NCBI GenBank assembly: GCA_023380305.1
Contig: JAMCQZ010000009.1
Span: 1-38,964, forward strand
Source of the DNA: Patescibacteria group bacterium
Lineage (GTDB): Bacteria; Patescibacteriota; Minisyncoccia; UBA6257; Colwellbacteraceae
Direction of reading: 5' to 3'
Length of the DNA stretch: 38,964 bases
Shown: positions 25,004 to 34,251 of the stretch, piece by piece
How the letters are laid out: every line of letters begins with the position of its first letter
Position numbering within the stretch: position 1 is the stretch's first letter
Program-made: the position numbers and the translations under genes
Notes under the pieces: generated by a model
Databases searched by the model: none
The model's input: only the letters and a program-made list of their open reading frames with translations
What the model was told of the DNA's origin: nothing

Positions 25004-26077
25004 TTACCACTCGCCGTCCGATTCTTCAAGTAATTTCTTCAGCTGCGGACCGATCTTTTTCGGCGTTTTTACATCGAGCCTGATGTAAAGATCCCCCTGC
25101 CGATTCATACCCTCGCCTGGGACGCGAAGATCTTCGCGAAGATTGAACCCCGCGGGAACGGCCACTTCTATTTTTTTGCCGGACAAAGTCGTAATCTCCA
25201 CTTTCCTGCCGAGGAGAATATCTTTGAACCCGACCGTTTTTTTCATCACCAGATCGTTTCCACGCCGTTCGAACACCGGATGCGGCTTCACGATGATCCG
25301 CACGTACAGATCTCCAGCCTGGGCGTCGGCCAGGGCTTCGCCCATGGCGCTCACCTTGATAATTTGGCCGTTTTCCACTCCCGGCTTGATATCAACGGAC
25401 GCTTTCCTCTGACCGCGGACCGCGCCTGCTCCCTTGCAAACGGAACAGCGCTCCTTGGGTATTTCGCCCTTGCCGCGGCACTCCGGACAAGCCGACTCCT
25501 GGTAAAAACTTCCCAAAATGGTGTTTTTGATGTTTTTCACCCGGCCGCTTCCGCCGCAGGCGCCGCATTTGGAAACGCCTTTTGCCGGGTCATAACCCTT
25601 GCCCTTGCATTTTTCGCATTCCACCAAGGTGCCATAGGTAAATTCCACTTTTTTTCCGGAAGCCGCCTCTTCCAGGCTGATTTCCTGGACCATCTCCAGA
25701 TCAGCTCCTTTGCGTCGGCCGGAATAAGCGTTCTGCCGGCCACCGAAAAATGTTTCGAAAATGTCGCCGATCCCCCCGAGGTCGCCAAAGTCCGCTCCGT
25801 TGAAATCGACGTTCCAATTGAAACCGTTAAACCCCTGGAAGGGGTTGCCACCGGCCTGGCCGGCTCCGCCCTCGAAAACGCGGCCGAAACGATCGTACTG
25901 CTGCCGCTTTTCCTTGTTCGAAAGCACCTGGTAGGCTTCGTTGATTTTTTTGAATCGCTGCTCGTCTCCGCCAGCCTTGTCGGGATGATATTTGTGGGCC
26001 AGCTTGCGGTAAGCCGTCTTGATTTCCTCTTCGGAAGCGTCGCGATTCAATCCCAGGATTTTGTAATAATCGTCCAT
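25004..26077 (-). CDS. dnaJ: Chaperone protein DnaJ, start re-called
   Basis: J-domain [37 protein letters not shown]; four CxxCxGxG repeats. Confidence 0.96.
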   Translation of the reverse strand: MDDYYKILGLNRDASEEEIKTAYRKLAHKYHPDKAGGDEQRFKKINEAYQVLSNKEKRQQYDRFGRVFEGGAGQAGGNPFQGFNGFNWNVDFNGADFGDLGGIGDIFETFFGGRQNAYSGRRKGADLEMVQEISLEEAASGKKVEFTYGTLVECEKCKGKGYDPAKGVSKCGACGGSGRVKNIKNTILGSFYQESACPECRGKGEIPKERCSVCKGAGAVRGQRKASVDIKPGVENGQIIKVSAMGEALADAQAGDLYVRIIVKPHPVFERRGNDLVMKKTVGFKDILLGRKVEITTLSGKKIEVAVPAGFNLREDLRVPGEGMNRQGDLYIRLDVKTPKKIGPQLKKLLEESDGEW

Positions 26078-26140
26078 CGGTTGATTAAAAAATCTGCTTC
26101 GCAGACAAATTAAATCCAAAAATGATTTTTGTAAACTCCG

Positions 26141-27145
26141 TTATCGCAGGATGACGGTCTCGCGGCTCCGATTTTCCAAACCGATGCGGGCGAAACCGAA
26201 GAAAACAAGCATCTCGTAGATAAGCCAGGCGACCACGGAAATGACCCAGTTGAAAAACCAGGCGAAGCTTTCGACCGTCACGAATAAAAACGCGACCACG
26301 CCTCCCGTGAAAAACCATGACGGCATCGCCTGGATGAACCTGCTGAGTTTTCCCTTGATCGCGTTGTACAAATTATCCGAAACGCTAGCGTTCGAATCGA
26401 GTTTTACCCCGGCCAGCCCCTCGGCCGTCTTTTTGAGCTCGGCCGTCACCGTTTGCAGGTACTGCTTCTGGCTGGCCGCCGGAAGATCATTAAAATTCAC
26501 TCCGCCGATCGCTATCTTGGCGGCGTTCTGTTCGGCAAAGACGTTCAAAAAATCCCCGAGATCCATTTTAACATCGAGACCCGGAATAAACGGTTTGACG
26601 AGCGCCGCGAGCGGACGACTGAAGTTGTCTTCAAACGATTTTTGAGAAATCCATTCCTTGCTTGTCGGGTTGATGGCGAAGCTGAGCAGTATACCCTCGA
26701 GCACCAACAATCCCGCCAGGCTGCCGGAAATAACCGACCTCGCGATACGAAAGAAATTCACCTTCAAAGACGATTCGGATTCGGCGCGTCCGCCCCGACT
26801 CGCTAAGAAAGCGAGCAGATAAAAAACGCCGACGCCGATGCCGAAAATCTTTATGGGCACGGCGGCGTTCCAATAGAAGACCGCGCCTGACATGGCCGCT
26901 GTCTCTAAAAAGAGAAAAAGGGCGATCCGTCCGAGATCCTTAACAAAAAGGCTTTGAAGGCCCAAAAACACCAGAAGCCCGGCGCTCCAAAGGCTGATCT
27001 TCAAAATTCCCCCGAAAGCGAACGAAAACCCGAGGCCGGCCGCGATGACGCAGCCGACAAGAAGAACTATCAGCAATTTCGGAATCGAATAATCGACCTC
27101 CGGTTCGTTATTGATTGGCGGGAGATTCTCCTGTGTTCCGATCAT
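26141..27145 (-). CDS. Multi-pass membrane protein of unknown function between dnaK and dnaJ
   Basis: 334 aa with several hydrophobic segments; 38-bp overlap with the dnaK 3' end. Confidence 0.75.
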   Translation of the reverse strand: MIGTQENLPPINNEPEVDYSIPKLLIVLLVGCVIAAGLGFSFAFGGILKISLWSAGLLVFLGLQSLFVKDLGRIALFLFLETAAMSGAVFYWNAAVPIKIFGIGVGVFYLLAFLASRGGRAESESSLKVNFFRIARSVISGSLAGLLVLEGILLSFAINPTSKEWISQKSFEDNFSRPLAALVKPFIPGLDVKMDLGDFLNVFAEQNAAKIAIGGVNFNDLPAASQKQYLQTVTAELKKTAEGLAGVKLDSNASVSDNLYNAIKGKLSRFIQAMPSWFFTGGVVAFLFVTVESFAWFFNWVISVVAWLIYEMLVFFGFARIGLENRSRETVILR

Positions 27146-28952
27146 CTCCCTTATTATACAACGAGGATCCTATTTTTTGAAGCGATTGGGAAAGCTCGTC
27201 GGCTGACCGCCTGATTGTCTCCGCATCCTCGCCCTGATTCGCCTGGCGCAAAGCTCCGATTTTATCATTAATCTCCTTCTTCAAATCCTCGGCGACTTTA
27301 TCGGCGTTGTCCTTCAAGGCTTTTTCCGCCGTGAAAATCAAAACTTCGGCTTGGTTTTTCGCCTCGGCCGTTTCCCTCTTCTTTCTATCGACTTCGGCGT
27401 ACTGCTCGGCCTCCATTTTTAATTTTTCGATTTCCTCCTTACTTAAGGAAGTCTTCGCTTCCACCCGGACGCTCTGGGTTTTTCCGGTCGCTTTATCAAT
27501 GGCCTTCACGCTCAAGATGCCGTTTGCGTCGATATCGAAGGTAACCTCGATTTGCGGAACGCCGCGCGGCGCCGGAGGCAACCCGTCCAAGATGAAAGTG
27601 GCCAGAGTTTTATTGTCTCCCGCCATCGGCCGCTCGCCCTGAACGACGTGCACCTCGACCGACGTCTGGTTGTCGGAAGCGGTGGAGAAGATCTGCGTTT
27701 TTGCCGTCGGCACGGTGGTGTTTTTTTGAATCATCGGCGTCGCCACTCCCCCCATTGTTTCGATGCTCAAAGTGAGCGGGGTCACGTCGAGCAAAAGAAT
27801 GTCTTTGATGTCTCCCTGCAATATGCCTCCCTGGACGGCCGCTCCCAAAGCCACCACTTCGTCGGGATTGATGCCGCGATGCGGTTCTTTTCCGAAAAGC
27901 GCCTTGACCGCCTCCTGCATCTTCGGCATCCGTGTCTGTCCGCCGACCAGAAGCACTTGGTCGATTTCCCCGAGTTTGAATCCAGACTCATCGACGGTTT
28001 TGCGGGTAAGCTCTATCGAACGATCAATATAATCCTGCACCAGTTCCTCCAATTTGGCGCGCGTCAGTTTGAGAAGCATATGTTTCGGTCCGGAAGCGTC
28101 CGAAGTGATGTAGGGCAGGTTGATCTCCGTTTCCACCGCGGTCGAAAGCTCGTGTTTGGCGCGCTCGGCCGCTTCTTTCAACCTTTGCAGAGCGAGCGGG
28201 TCGTTCGAAATATCGATACCCTCCTGCTTTTTGTATTCGGCCGTCAAATACTCGTTGATCCGTTTATCGAAGTCGTCTCCGCCCAAGTGGGTATCCCCGC
28301 CGGTCGCCTTGACCTCGACAGTATCCTCGCCGATTTCGAGAACCGAGACGTCGAAGGTACCTCCGCCGAAATCGTAAACGACGATCTTTTCGTTCTTCTC
28401 CTTGTCCATGCCGTAGGCCAAAGCGGCCGCGGTCGGCTCGTTGATGATGCGCCTCACTTTGAATCCGGCGATTTCTCCGGCGTTCTTGGTCGCCTGTCTT
28501 TGCGAATCATCGAAATAAGCCGGAACGGTGATGACCGCTTCTTCGATTTTCTCCCCGATCCTCATTTCGGCGTCGGCTTTCAATTTGGAAAGCACCATAG
28601 CCGAGACCTCCTCAGGCGCGTACCACTTCTCGCCCATCTTTATTTCCACTCCTCCGCTGGTCGATTCGCGGATATCGTAAGAAAGCCATTTTTTGTCGCG
28701 CTCCACTTCCGGATCGCTCCACTTTCTGCCGATCAGCCTTTTCACCGAATAGACGGTGTTTTTGGGATTGGTGATGGACTGCCTTTTCGCCAAAATGCCG
28801 ACCAGGCGCTCGGCCGTCTTGCTCAAAGCGACGATGGAAGGCGTCGTCCGGTTGCCTTCGCTGTTTTCGATGATTTGTCCTTCTCCGGCGGAATTGACGT
28901 AAGCCATCGCCGAGTTGGTTGTTCCGAGATCTATGCCTATGATTTTTGCCAT
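27108..28952 (-). CDS. dnaK: Chaperone protein DnaK (Hsp70)
   Basis: [67 protein letters not shown]. Confidence 0.98.
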   Translation of the reverse strand: MAKIIGIDLGTTNSAMAYVNSAGEGQIIENSEGNRTTPSIVALSKTAERLVGILAKRQSITNPKNTVYSVKRLIGRKWSDPEVERDKKWLSYDIRESTSGGVEIKMGEKWYAPEEVSAMVLSKLKADAEMRIGEKIEEAVITVPAYFDDSQRQATKNAGEIAGFKVRRIINEPTAAALAYGMDKEKNEKIVVYDFGGGTFDVSVLEIGEDTVEVKATGGDTHLGGDDFDKRINEYLTAEYKKQEGIDISNDPLALQRLKEAAERAKHELSTAVETEINLPYITSDASGPKHMLLKLTRAKLEELVQDYIDRSIELTRKTVDESGFKLGEIDQVLLVGGQTRMPKMQEAVKALFGKEPHRGINPDEVVALGAAVQGGILQGDIKDILLLDVTPLTLSIETMGGVATPMIQKNTTVPTAKTQIFSTASDNQTSVEVHVVQGERPMAGDNKTLATFILDGLPPAPRGVPQIEVTFDIDANGILSVKAIDKATGKTQSVRVEAKTSLSKEEIEKLKMEAEQYAEVDRKKRETAEAKNQAEVLIFTAEKALKDNADKVAEDLKKEINDKIGALRQANQGEDAETIRRSADELSQSLQKIGSSLYNKGDDRNTGESPANQ

Positions 28953-28999
28953 GATTGTTAAATATTTTTTTACTTAATTAATCCTTTTCTTTCAAAAAA

Positions 29000-29548
29000 T
29001 CAAGATTGATTTTCTTCCTGCGGCTCGGCCTTCTTGCGCGCCACCTTCACCCGGGCCGGCCGGAGCAATCTGCCGTTCAAAAGATAACCCCTTTCCACTT
29101 CCTCGATGATCGTGCCCTCGGGTAAGTCCGATTCGACGACGACAGCGGCGTCGTGGATCATCGGGTCGAACATCTGGCCGGCGGAAATCGCCACCCGCTC
29201 CAAGCCCCGTTTTTTCAGAACGTCCTCGAATTGGCTTCTGATCATATAAAAACCCTTCATGGCCGGGCTCGTCTCGTCCAGAGTCGCGAGTCCCAGATCG
29301 AAACTGTCGAGCACGATCAGAAGATCCCTGATCAAGTCCGAATTGCCGAATCTGGCCAGCTCCTGCAGGCGTTCGGCTTCTTCTTTTTTGTAATTGATAA
29401 GTTCGGCCTTGGCCCTTTTCCAGCCGTCCAAATATTCTTCTTTCTCTTTTTCGATTTTTTGCAGCTCGGATTTCAAGGATTCCGCGTCCGCCTTTTCTTC
29501 CGCGCTCGTTTCGACCGGATTGATCTTAAATTCGTTCTCGTTATCCAT
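29000..29548 (-). CDS. grpE: Nucleotide exchange factor GrpE
   Basis: LDGWKRAKAELINYKKEEAERLQE...GLERVAISAGQMFDPMIHDAAVVVESDLPEGTIIEEVERGYLLNGRLLRPARVKVAR. Confidence 0.93.
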   Translation of the reverse strand: MDNENEFKINPVETSAEEKADAESLKSELQKIEKEKEEYLDGWKRAKAELINYKKEEAERLQELARFGNSDLIRDLLIVLDSFDLGLATLDETSPAMKGFYMIRSQFEDVLKKRGLERVAISAGQMFDPMIHDAAVVVESDLPEGTIIEEVERGYLLNGRLLRPARVKVARKKAEPQEENQS

Positions 29549-29560
29549 ATTTTCAAGCTC

Positions 29561-29588
29561 ATTGTAAATAAAAAGCTTCCCTTGTCAA
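29561..29588 (-). promoter_or_regulatory. grpE promoter
   Basis: Minus strand TTGACA (29583-29588), 16-bp spacer, TACAAT (29561-29566); ATG 12 nt downstream of the -10. Confidence 0.65.
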
Positions 29589-29619
29589 CCCGTTTTTCGC
29601 CGTTGCGAACCGGAGCTGT

Positions 29620-29625
29620 TATAAT
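29620..29625 (+). promoter_or_regulatory. cysS -10 element
   Basis: TATAAT located 9 nt before the cysS ATG; no clear -35. Confidence 0.5.
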
Positions 29626-29634
29626 GAAACCATA

Positions 29635-30993
29635 ATGAAAATCTTCAACACTCTTCGCCGCCGGATCGAAGAGTTTAAACCCATCAAGAAAGGCTTTGTC
29701 GGACTCTACACCTGCGGCCCGACCGTCTACAATTTCAGCCACATCGGCAACCTCCGCACCTATATTTTTGAGGATCTCCTGCGCCGCACACTCGAATGGG
29801 GCGGGTTTAAAGTGAAACAAGTGATGAATATCACCGACGTCGACGACAAAATCATCAAAAAAGCCGTCGAGGAATCGAAAATCATCGCGGAAATAACCGT
29901 TCCCTACACCAAAGCTTTTTTAGAAGATCTCAAGGACTTGAACATCGAAAAAGCAGCTGTCTATCCCCGGGCCACCAGGCACGTCAAAGACATGCTCCGG
30001 CTCGTGGCCAGCCTTATGGCAAAAGGATTCGCCTACCAGGGCAAGGACAAATCGGTTTATTTCGAAATCGCCAAGTTTCCGGATTACGGAAAGCTGGCCG
30101 ATCTCGACAAAGTCGCCCTCCAAGCCGGCAGTCGCATCGAAGCCGACGAATACAACAAGGAAGAAGCCCGAGACTTCGTACTTTGGAAAGCGATGAAGCC
30201 CGGGGAGCCTTCTTGGCCTTCGCGGTTCGGCCTCGGCCGTCCGGGTTGGCACATCGAATGCTCGGCCATGAGCATGCACTATCTGGGGTCCCATTTCGAC
30301 ATCCACACCGGCGGCGTGGACAACATCTTCCCCCATCACGAAAACGAGATCGCCCAGTCCGAAGCAGCGACTGGAAAAACGTTCGTCAATTATTGGATGC
30401 ATTCCGAGCATCTGATGGTCGACGGCCAGAAAATGTCGAAATCCCTGAATAATTTCTACACTCTCCGGGACATCAAAAACCGCGGTTTTGATCCGCTCGC
30501 TTTCCGCTACGCGACCCTGACAAACCACTACCGCTCCAAGATGAACTTCACTTGGGAAGCGCTCGAGGCAAGCCAAAACGCCCTAAATAACCTCCGTTTC
30601 GAAATCGCCAAATTACGGATGTCTTCGGCCAAAGCTCCACGGCATCCTTCGGAGACAGAGACAAAACTTGTTAAAAGCTTCAAGGAGGCCGTCGAAAACG
30701 ATTTGAACGTTCCCGAGGCCCTAGGCATCGCCTGGCAGGCGGTCAAGGAAAAAAACTTGAATTCGAAACGGAAACTCCGGCTTTTGCTCGATTTCGACAA
30801 AATCTTCGGCTTGGGGCTCGCAAACATCAAAAAGCCGGTTATCCCGCGGAAAATAAAGGCTATCGTCAAAAAACGGGAGTTATTAAGAGCTCATCAACAG
30901 TTTATTCAATCCGACGTTTTGAGGAACAAAATAGAAGCGTTAGGATATAAGCTGGAAGACACGGAAGAGGGTCCGATCATCACCAAAAAATAA
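29635..30993 (+). CDS. cysS: Cysteinyl-tRNA synthetase
   Basis: LYTCGPTVYNFSHIGNLRTYIFEDLLRR, HIECSAMSMHYLGSHFDIHTGGVDNIFPHHENEIAQSEA, KMSKSLNNF. Confidence 0.97.
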   Translation: MKIFNTLRRRIEEFKPIKKGFVGLYTCGPTVYNFSHIGNLRTYIFEDLLRRTLEWGGFKVKQVMNITDVDDKIIKKAVEESKIIAEITVPYTKAFLEDLKDLNIEKAAVYPRATRHVKDMLRLVASLMAKGFAYQGKDKSVYFEIAKFPDYGKLADLDKVALQAGSRIEADEYNKEEARDFVLWKAMKPGEPSWPSRFGLGRPGWHIECSAMSMHYLGSHFDIHTGGVDNIFPHHENEIAQSEAATGKTFVNYWMHSEHLMVDGQKMSKSLNNFYTLRDIKNRGFDPLAFRYATLTNHYRSKMNFTWEALEASQNALNNLRFEIAKLRMSSAKAPRHPSETETKLVKSFKEAVENDLNVPEALGIAWQAVKEKNLNSKRKLRLLLDFDKIFGLGLANIKKPVIPRKIKAIVKKRELLRAHQQFIQSDVLRNKIEALGYKLEDTEEGPIITKK

Positions 30994-31018
30994 CCATTCC
31001 GCGCTTCGACCGAAGTTC

Positions 31019-32392
31019 ATGGATTCAAAAGAACTGAAATTGCCGCCGCAGGATTTGGACGCCGAACAATCGGTGCTCGGAGCGATCCTTATAGACAAAG
31101 AGGCTTTGGCGAACATCGCCGACGTCGTCGACGCGAACGACTTTTATAAAAAAGCGAACGCCGACATCTACCGCGCCTGCTTCAAGCTCTGGGAAAAAGG
31201 AGAACCGATCGACATTTTGAGCGTCACTTCCGAGCTTAAAAAGACAAACCTTATCCAACAGGTCGGCGGGTCCGGTTATCTCGCCGAGCTCGTCAATTCC
31301 GTCCCCTCTTCGGCTCACGTCAGTCATTACGCCAAAATCGTCAAGGAAAAGAAGATCCTCCGAGATCTCATCAACGCCTCCCAGGAAATCACCGAGAACG
31401 CCCTGGGAAGCGCCGACGATCTCGACATACTTCTCGACGGAGTAGAACAAAGGATATTTTCAATCTCCAAAGCCTCGGTCTCGAGAAATTTCGTTCCCAT
31501 CAAAGAAGAGCTCCGAAACGCCTACGAACGCATCGCCGAGCTCGAACAGGGCGACGGTAAATTGAGAGGCGTTCCCACCGGATTCGCCGCCCTCGACAAC
31601 ATGCTCTCCGGCCTTCAAAAGTCCGATCTCATCATCGTCGGCGCGCGGCCGTCTTTCGGTAAAACCTCTTTTGCCCTGGACATCGGCCGCTACGTGGCGT
31701 CTAAAGCCAATCTTCCCGTCGGCATCTTCTCCCTCGAAATGTCCCGCGAACAGGTTGTCGACCGCTTGATCGCCACCGAAGCCCGGGTTGATCTCTGGAA
31801 ATTGCGCACCGGCCGCATCGGCAAAACCGATCCGACCGAATACGATATGATCCAAGCCGCGCTCGACCGACTCTCACGGGCGCCGATATATATAGAAGAC
31901 ACCCCCTCCCCGAACATCATCGAACTCCGGCGGATGGCGCGCCGGCTCCAGGCCGAGGCCAAAAACCTGAGCCTCATCATCGTCGATTATCTCCAGCTCA
32001 TCCAGCCGCGCAAAAATTACGACAGCGCCGTCCAACAGGTTACCGAAGTCTCCCGCGGGCTCAAAGCCCTGGCCAGAGAGCTGAACGTTCCGGTCATCGC
32101 CATTTCCCAGCTTTCCAGGGCTGTCGATCAGCGGGACAACAAGGCGCCCCGTCTTTCCGATCTCCGCGATTCCGGGTCCATCGAGCAGGACGCCGACGTC
32201 GTCATTTTCATCAATCCGATCTGGAGGCAAAAAGATCCCCGCGCGATCGATCCGAACGAGGACGGCGAAACCGAAATCATCATCGCCAAACATAGAAACG
32301 GACCGATCGGCACCGTCAAATTAAAATTCAACAAAAACCTGGTCAGCTTTGAAAACATCGACACCTTCCATGACAATCCCGGAATTAATTAG
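31019..32392 (+). CDS. dnaB: Replicative DNA helicase DnaB
   Basis: PPQDLDAEQSVLGAIL, GARPSFGKTSFALDI, SLIIVDYLQLIQPRK, LSRAVDQRDNKAPRLSDLRDSGSIEQDADVVIFI. Confidence 0.97.
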   Translation: MDSKELKLPPQDLDAEQSVLGAILIDKEALANIADVVDANDFYKKANADIYRACFKLWEKGEPIDILSVTSELKKTNLIQQVGGSGYLAELVNSVPSSAHVSHYAKIVKEKKILRDLINASQEITENALGSADDLDILLDGVEQRIFSISKASVSRNFVPIKEELRNAYERIAELEQGDGKLRGVPTGFAALDNMLSGLQKSDLIIVGARPSFGKTSFALDIGRYVASKANLPVGIFSLEMSREQVVDRLIATEARVDLWKLRTGRIGKTDPTEYDMIQAALDRLSRAPIYIEDTPSPNIIELRRMARRLQAEAKNLSLIIVDYLQLIQPRKNYDSAVQQVTEVSRGLKALARELNVPVIAISQLSRAVDQRDNKAPRLSDLRDSGSIEQDADVVIFINPIWRQKDPRAIDPNEDGETEIIIAKHRNGPIGTVKLKFNKNLVSFENIDTFHDNPGIN

Positions 32393-32972
32393 GCAGTTCG
32401 TGGACGTCGTCTCCGAACTTCCGGGCATCGGTCCGAGGCAGGCTATCCGTCTGGCCTTCTATTTCGTGAATCGCGGCAAAGGATTCAACGAGCAGGTGGC
32501 CAAAGCCGTGGCCTCGCTTCAAGACATCACCCTTTGCAAAAACTGCTTCAACATCACGGCAAACCCGAACGGCCTCTGCGACATCTGCGACGATCCCAAA
32601 AGGGATCGGGAAGTAATCGCCATCGTCGAGAAAGAAACCGATTTGATGTCGATGGAAAACACCAAAAAATTCAACGGTGTTTATCTGATCCTCGGCGACC
32701 TTAAGAAAACCGGCGTTCTCGACGCCGGCCAGAAAAACCGCATCGAGGTTTTGAAAGACCACATCGCGAGGGATCTCGGGGGACAAACCAAAGAAATCAT
32801 CATCGCCTTCAACCCGACGACCTACGGAGACATCAATAGCCAGATAGTCGCCAAGGAGCTCCGGCCGCTGACCCAGAAAATCAGCCGGCTCGGACGCGGC
32901 ATCCCCACAGGCGGTGAAATCGAATTCGCCGACGAAGAAACCCTGACGGCGGCCATCGAACGCCGGAGCTGA
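32370..32972 (+). CDS. recR: Recombination protein RecR, start re-called
   Basis: LPGIGPRQAIRLAF, CKNCFNITANPNGLCDICDDPKRD, SRLGRGIPTGGEIEFADEETLTAAIERR. Confidence 0.94.
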   Translation: MTIPELIRQFVDVVSELPGIGPRQAIRLAFYFVNRGKGFNEQVAKAVASLQDITLCKNCFNITANPNGLCDICDDPKRDREVIAIVEKETDLMSMENTKKFNGVYLILGDLKKTGVLDAGQKNRIEVLKDHIARDLGGQTKEIIIAFNPTTYGDINSQIVAKELRPLTQKISRLGRGIPTGGEIEFADEETLTAAIERRS

Positions 32973-32982
32973 AACCGACACC

Positions 32983-33009
32983 AAAAATCCGCCATCGAGG
33001 CGGATTTTT
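32983..33009. terminator. Bidirectional terminator between convergent recR and rplU
   Basis: AAAAATCCGCC-ATCGA-GGCGGATTTTT. Confidence 0.8.
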
Positions 33010-33016
33010 TATTCGT

Positions 33017-33316
33017 TTAACCGATAACAACTTCGGTGAAATGCTGGCGGTGTCCTTTCTTTTTATCGTAACGGGTCTTGGCGTGATAATGAAAAACTAT
33101 TTTTTTCTTGTCCCGCGCCTGCTTCTCTACCTTAGCTTTAACCGAAGCGCCCTGGACATAGGGCCGGCCGACTTCCACTTTGCCATCTTTCTCCTGGAGC
33201 AAAACTTTGTCAAAAACAACCTCTTCTCCGGGTTCGGCTTTCAATTTTTCTATCTTTATTTTGTCTCCCGAGGAAACTGTATACTGCTTTCCGCCGGTTT
33301 CGATGACTGATAACAT
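33017..33316 (-). CDS. rplU: 50S ribosomal protein L21, start re-called
   Basis: [25 protein letters not shown]...[24 protein letters not shown]-type C-terminus. Confidence 0.93.
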   Translation of the reverse strand: MLSVIETGGKQYTVSSGDKIKIEKLKAEPGEEVVFDKVLLQEKDGKVEVGRPYVQGASVKAKVEKQARDKKKIVFHYHAKTRYDKKKGHRQHFTEVVIG

Positions 33317-33323
33317 AGGGAAA

Positions 33324-33352
33324 ATACTACCAGAAATAAACGACCGATGCAA
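33324..33352 (-). promoter_or_regulatory. rplU promoter
   Basis: Minus strand TTGCAT, 17 bp, TAGTAT (33324-33329), 7 nt, ATG. Confidence 0.5.
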
Positions 33353-33659
33353 CCTTGATGAGAGTAAGGCTCGCTACAGCGAATCCGGAAAGCGCCAAAA
33401 ACCAGGAAAGCATCCTTTCCTTTTTAAAAACCGCCAGGGACAGCCAGGAGTTGATGCAGACGGCTGTAAGGGCCGCAGCGATGATTTTGAAAGTCGTCAG
33501 TTTGTTGCCGATCATCCCAGCCACCACGACAAAATTCCCCGTCGGGCCGACGGCGTTCAAAACCAGAGCGGCGAAAATGACCATCAAAGCCGCCGCGTCC
33601 ACGCAAGCGACCGGTTTAAATAATTTCCAATCCTTCAAAATGGTCTCCTTAAAACCCAT
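33327..33659 (-). CDS. Small multi-TM protein of unknown function
   Basis: 110 aa with three or more hydrophobic segments. Confidence 0.6.
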   Translation of the reverse strand: MGFKETILKDWKLFKPVACVDAAALMVIFAALVLNAVGPTGNFVVVAGMIGNKLTTFKIIAAALTAVCINSWLSLAVFKKERMLSWFLALSGFAVASLTLIKVASVVYFW

Positions 33660-33664
33660 AAATT

Positions 33665-34195
33665 CTATTTCGCCGGGAAAAATTGCCGGAGCAAGTCGGC
33701 GTCGGTCAGAGAATAACCCACCATCGGGTTGTAGCGCTTGAAATCGGCCAGAAAATTATAGCTGTCAACCGCGGCTATGGAGCCGATCGATCTTCCTAAA
33801 AGTTCTCCTTTTTTCACGCTCACGGTTTTCCCCTGGTCGAGCTTCCTCGTCAGGTTCGCCAAAAAAACCGCGGCTGTGCTTTGCACGTCTAATGATCCCG
33901 ACGGATTGTTTTCTATTGTCCAAATCCCCGTTTCTACGCCGTTCATCGAAGTTTTACCGGAATATTTGAGCGTTCCGTCGAAAGGAGCGTAAACCTTGAC
34001 GCCCGGACGCAGGTTGGCTGTTATGCCGATGAATTGTCCGGAAACATAAGTCTCTTTGGCCGCATCGCAATACGCTTGAGGCAGGACAAGGCACGTCCCG
34101 GATTTGTTTTTCAAGAAATCCCAGACAAAGTAGCCGGCCGCGGCGGCCACCGCGATAATCAACAAAATCAAAAGCAAAACTTTTCTTTTGTCCAT
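33665..34195 (-). CDS. Membrane-anchored M23/LytM-like domain protein, apparently degenerate
   Basis: MDKRKVLLLILLIIAVAAAAGYFVW anchor; GVKVYAPFDGTLKYSG...KKGELLGRSIG resembles a lysostaphin-like fold but HxH / HxxxD metal ligands are not visible. Confidence 0.5.
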   Translation of the reverse strand: MDKRKVLLLILLIIAVAAAAGYFVWDFLKNKSGTCLVLPQAYCDAAKETYVSGQFIGITANLRPGVKVYAPFDGTLKYSGKTSMNGVETGIWTIENNPSGSLDVQSTAAVFLANLTRKLDQGKTVSVKKGELLGRSIGSIAAVDSYNFLADFKRYNPMVGYSLTDADLLRQFFPAK

Positions 34196-34201
34196 GACTC
34201 C

Positions 34202-34241
34202 ATTATAACACACGACCAATTGGGGTATAATACGCTATAAT
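34202..34241. promoter_or_regulatory. Divergent promoter region
   Basis: Minus strand TATAAT (34202-34207), 6 nt before its ATG; plus strand TATAAT at 34226-34231 and 34236-34241, the latter 10 nt before the MacA-like ATG. Confidence 0.6.
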
Positions 34242-34251
34242 AAAAGAGCTG

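Noticed and set aside
27552-28961. 469-aa plus-strand ORF antisense to dnaK
   Set aside because: Mirror ORF produced by codon bias of the conserved dnaK gene; its translation has no recognisable domain. The same applies to 9316-10563 (antisense fusA/rpsG), 14156-15250 (antisense aspS), 18119-19009, 22701-23507, 25280-26113 and 29920-30576.
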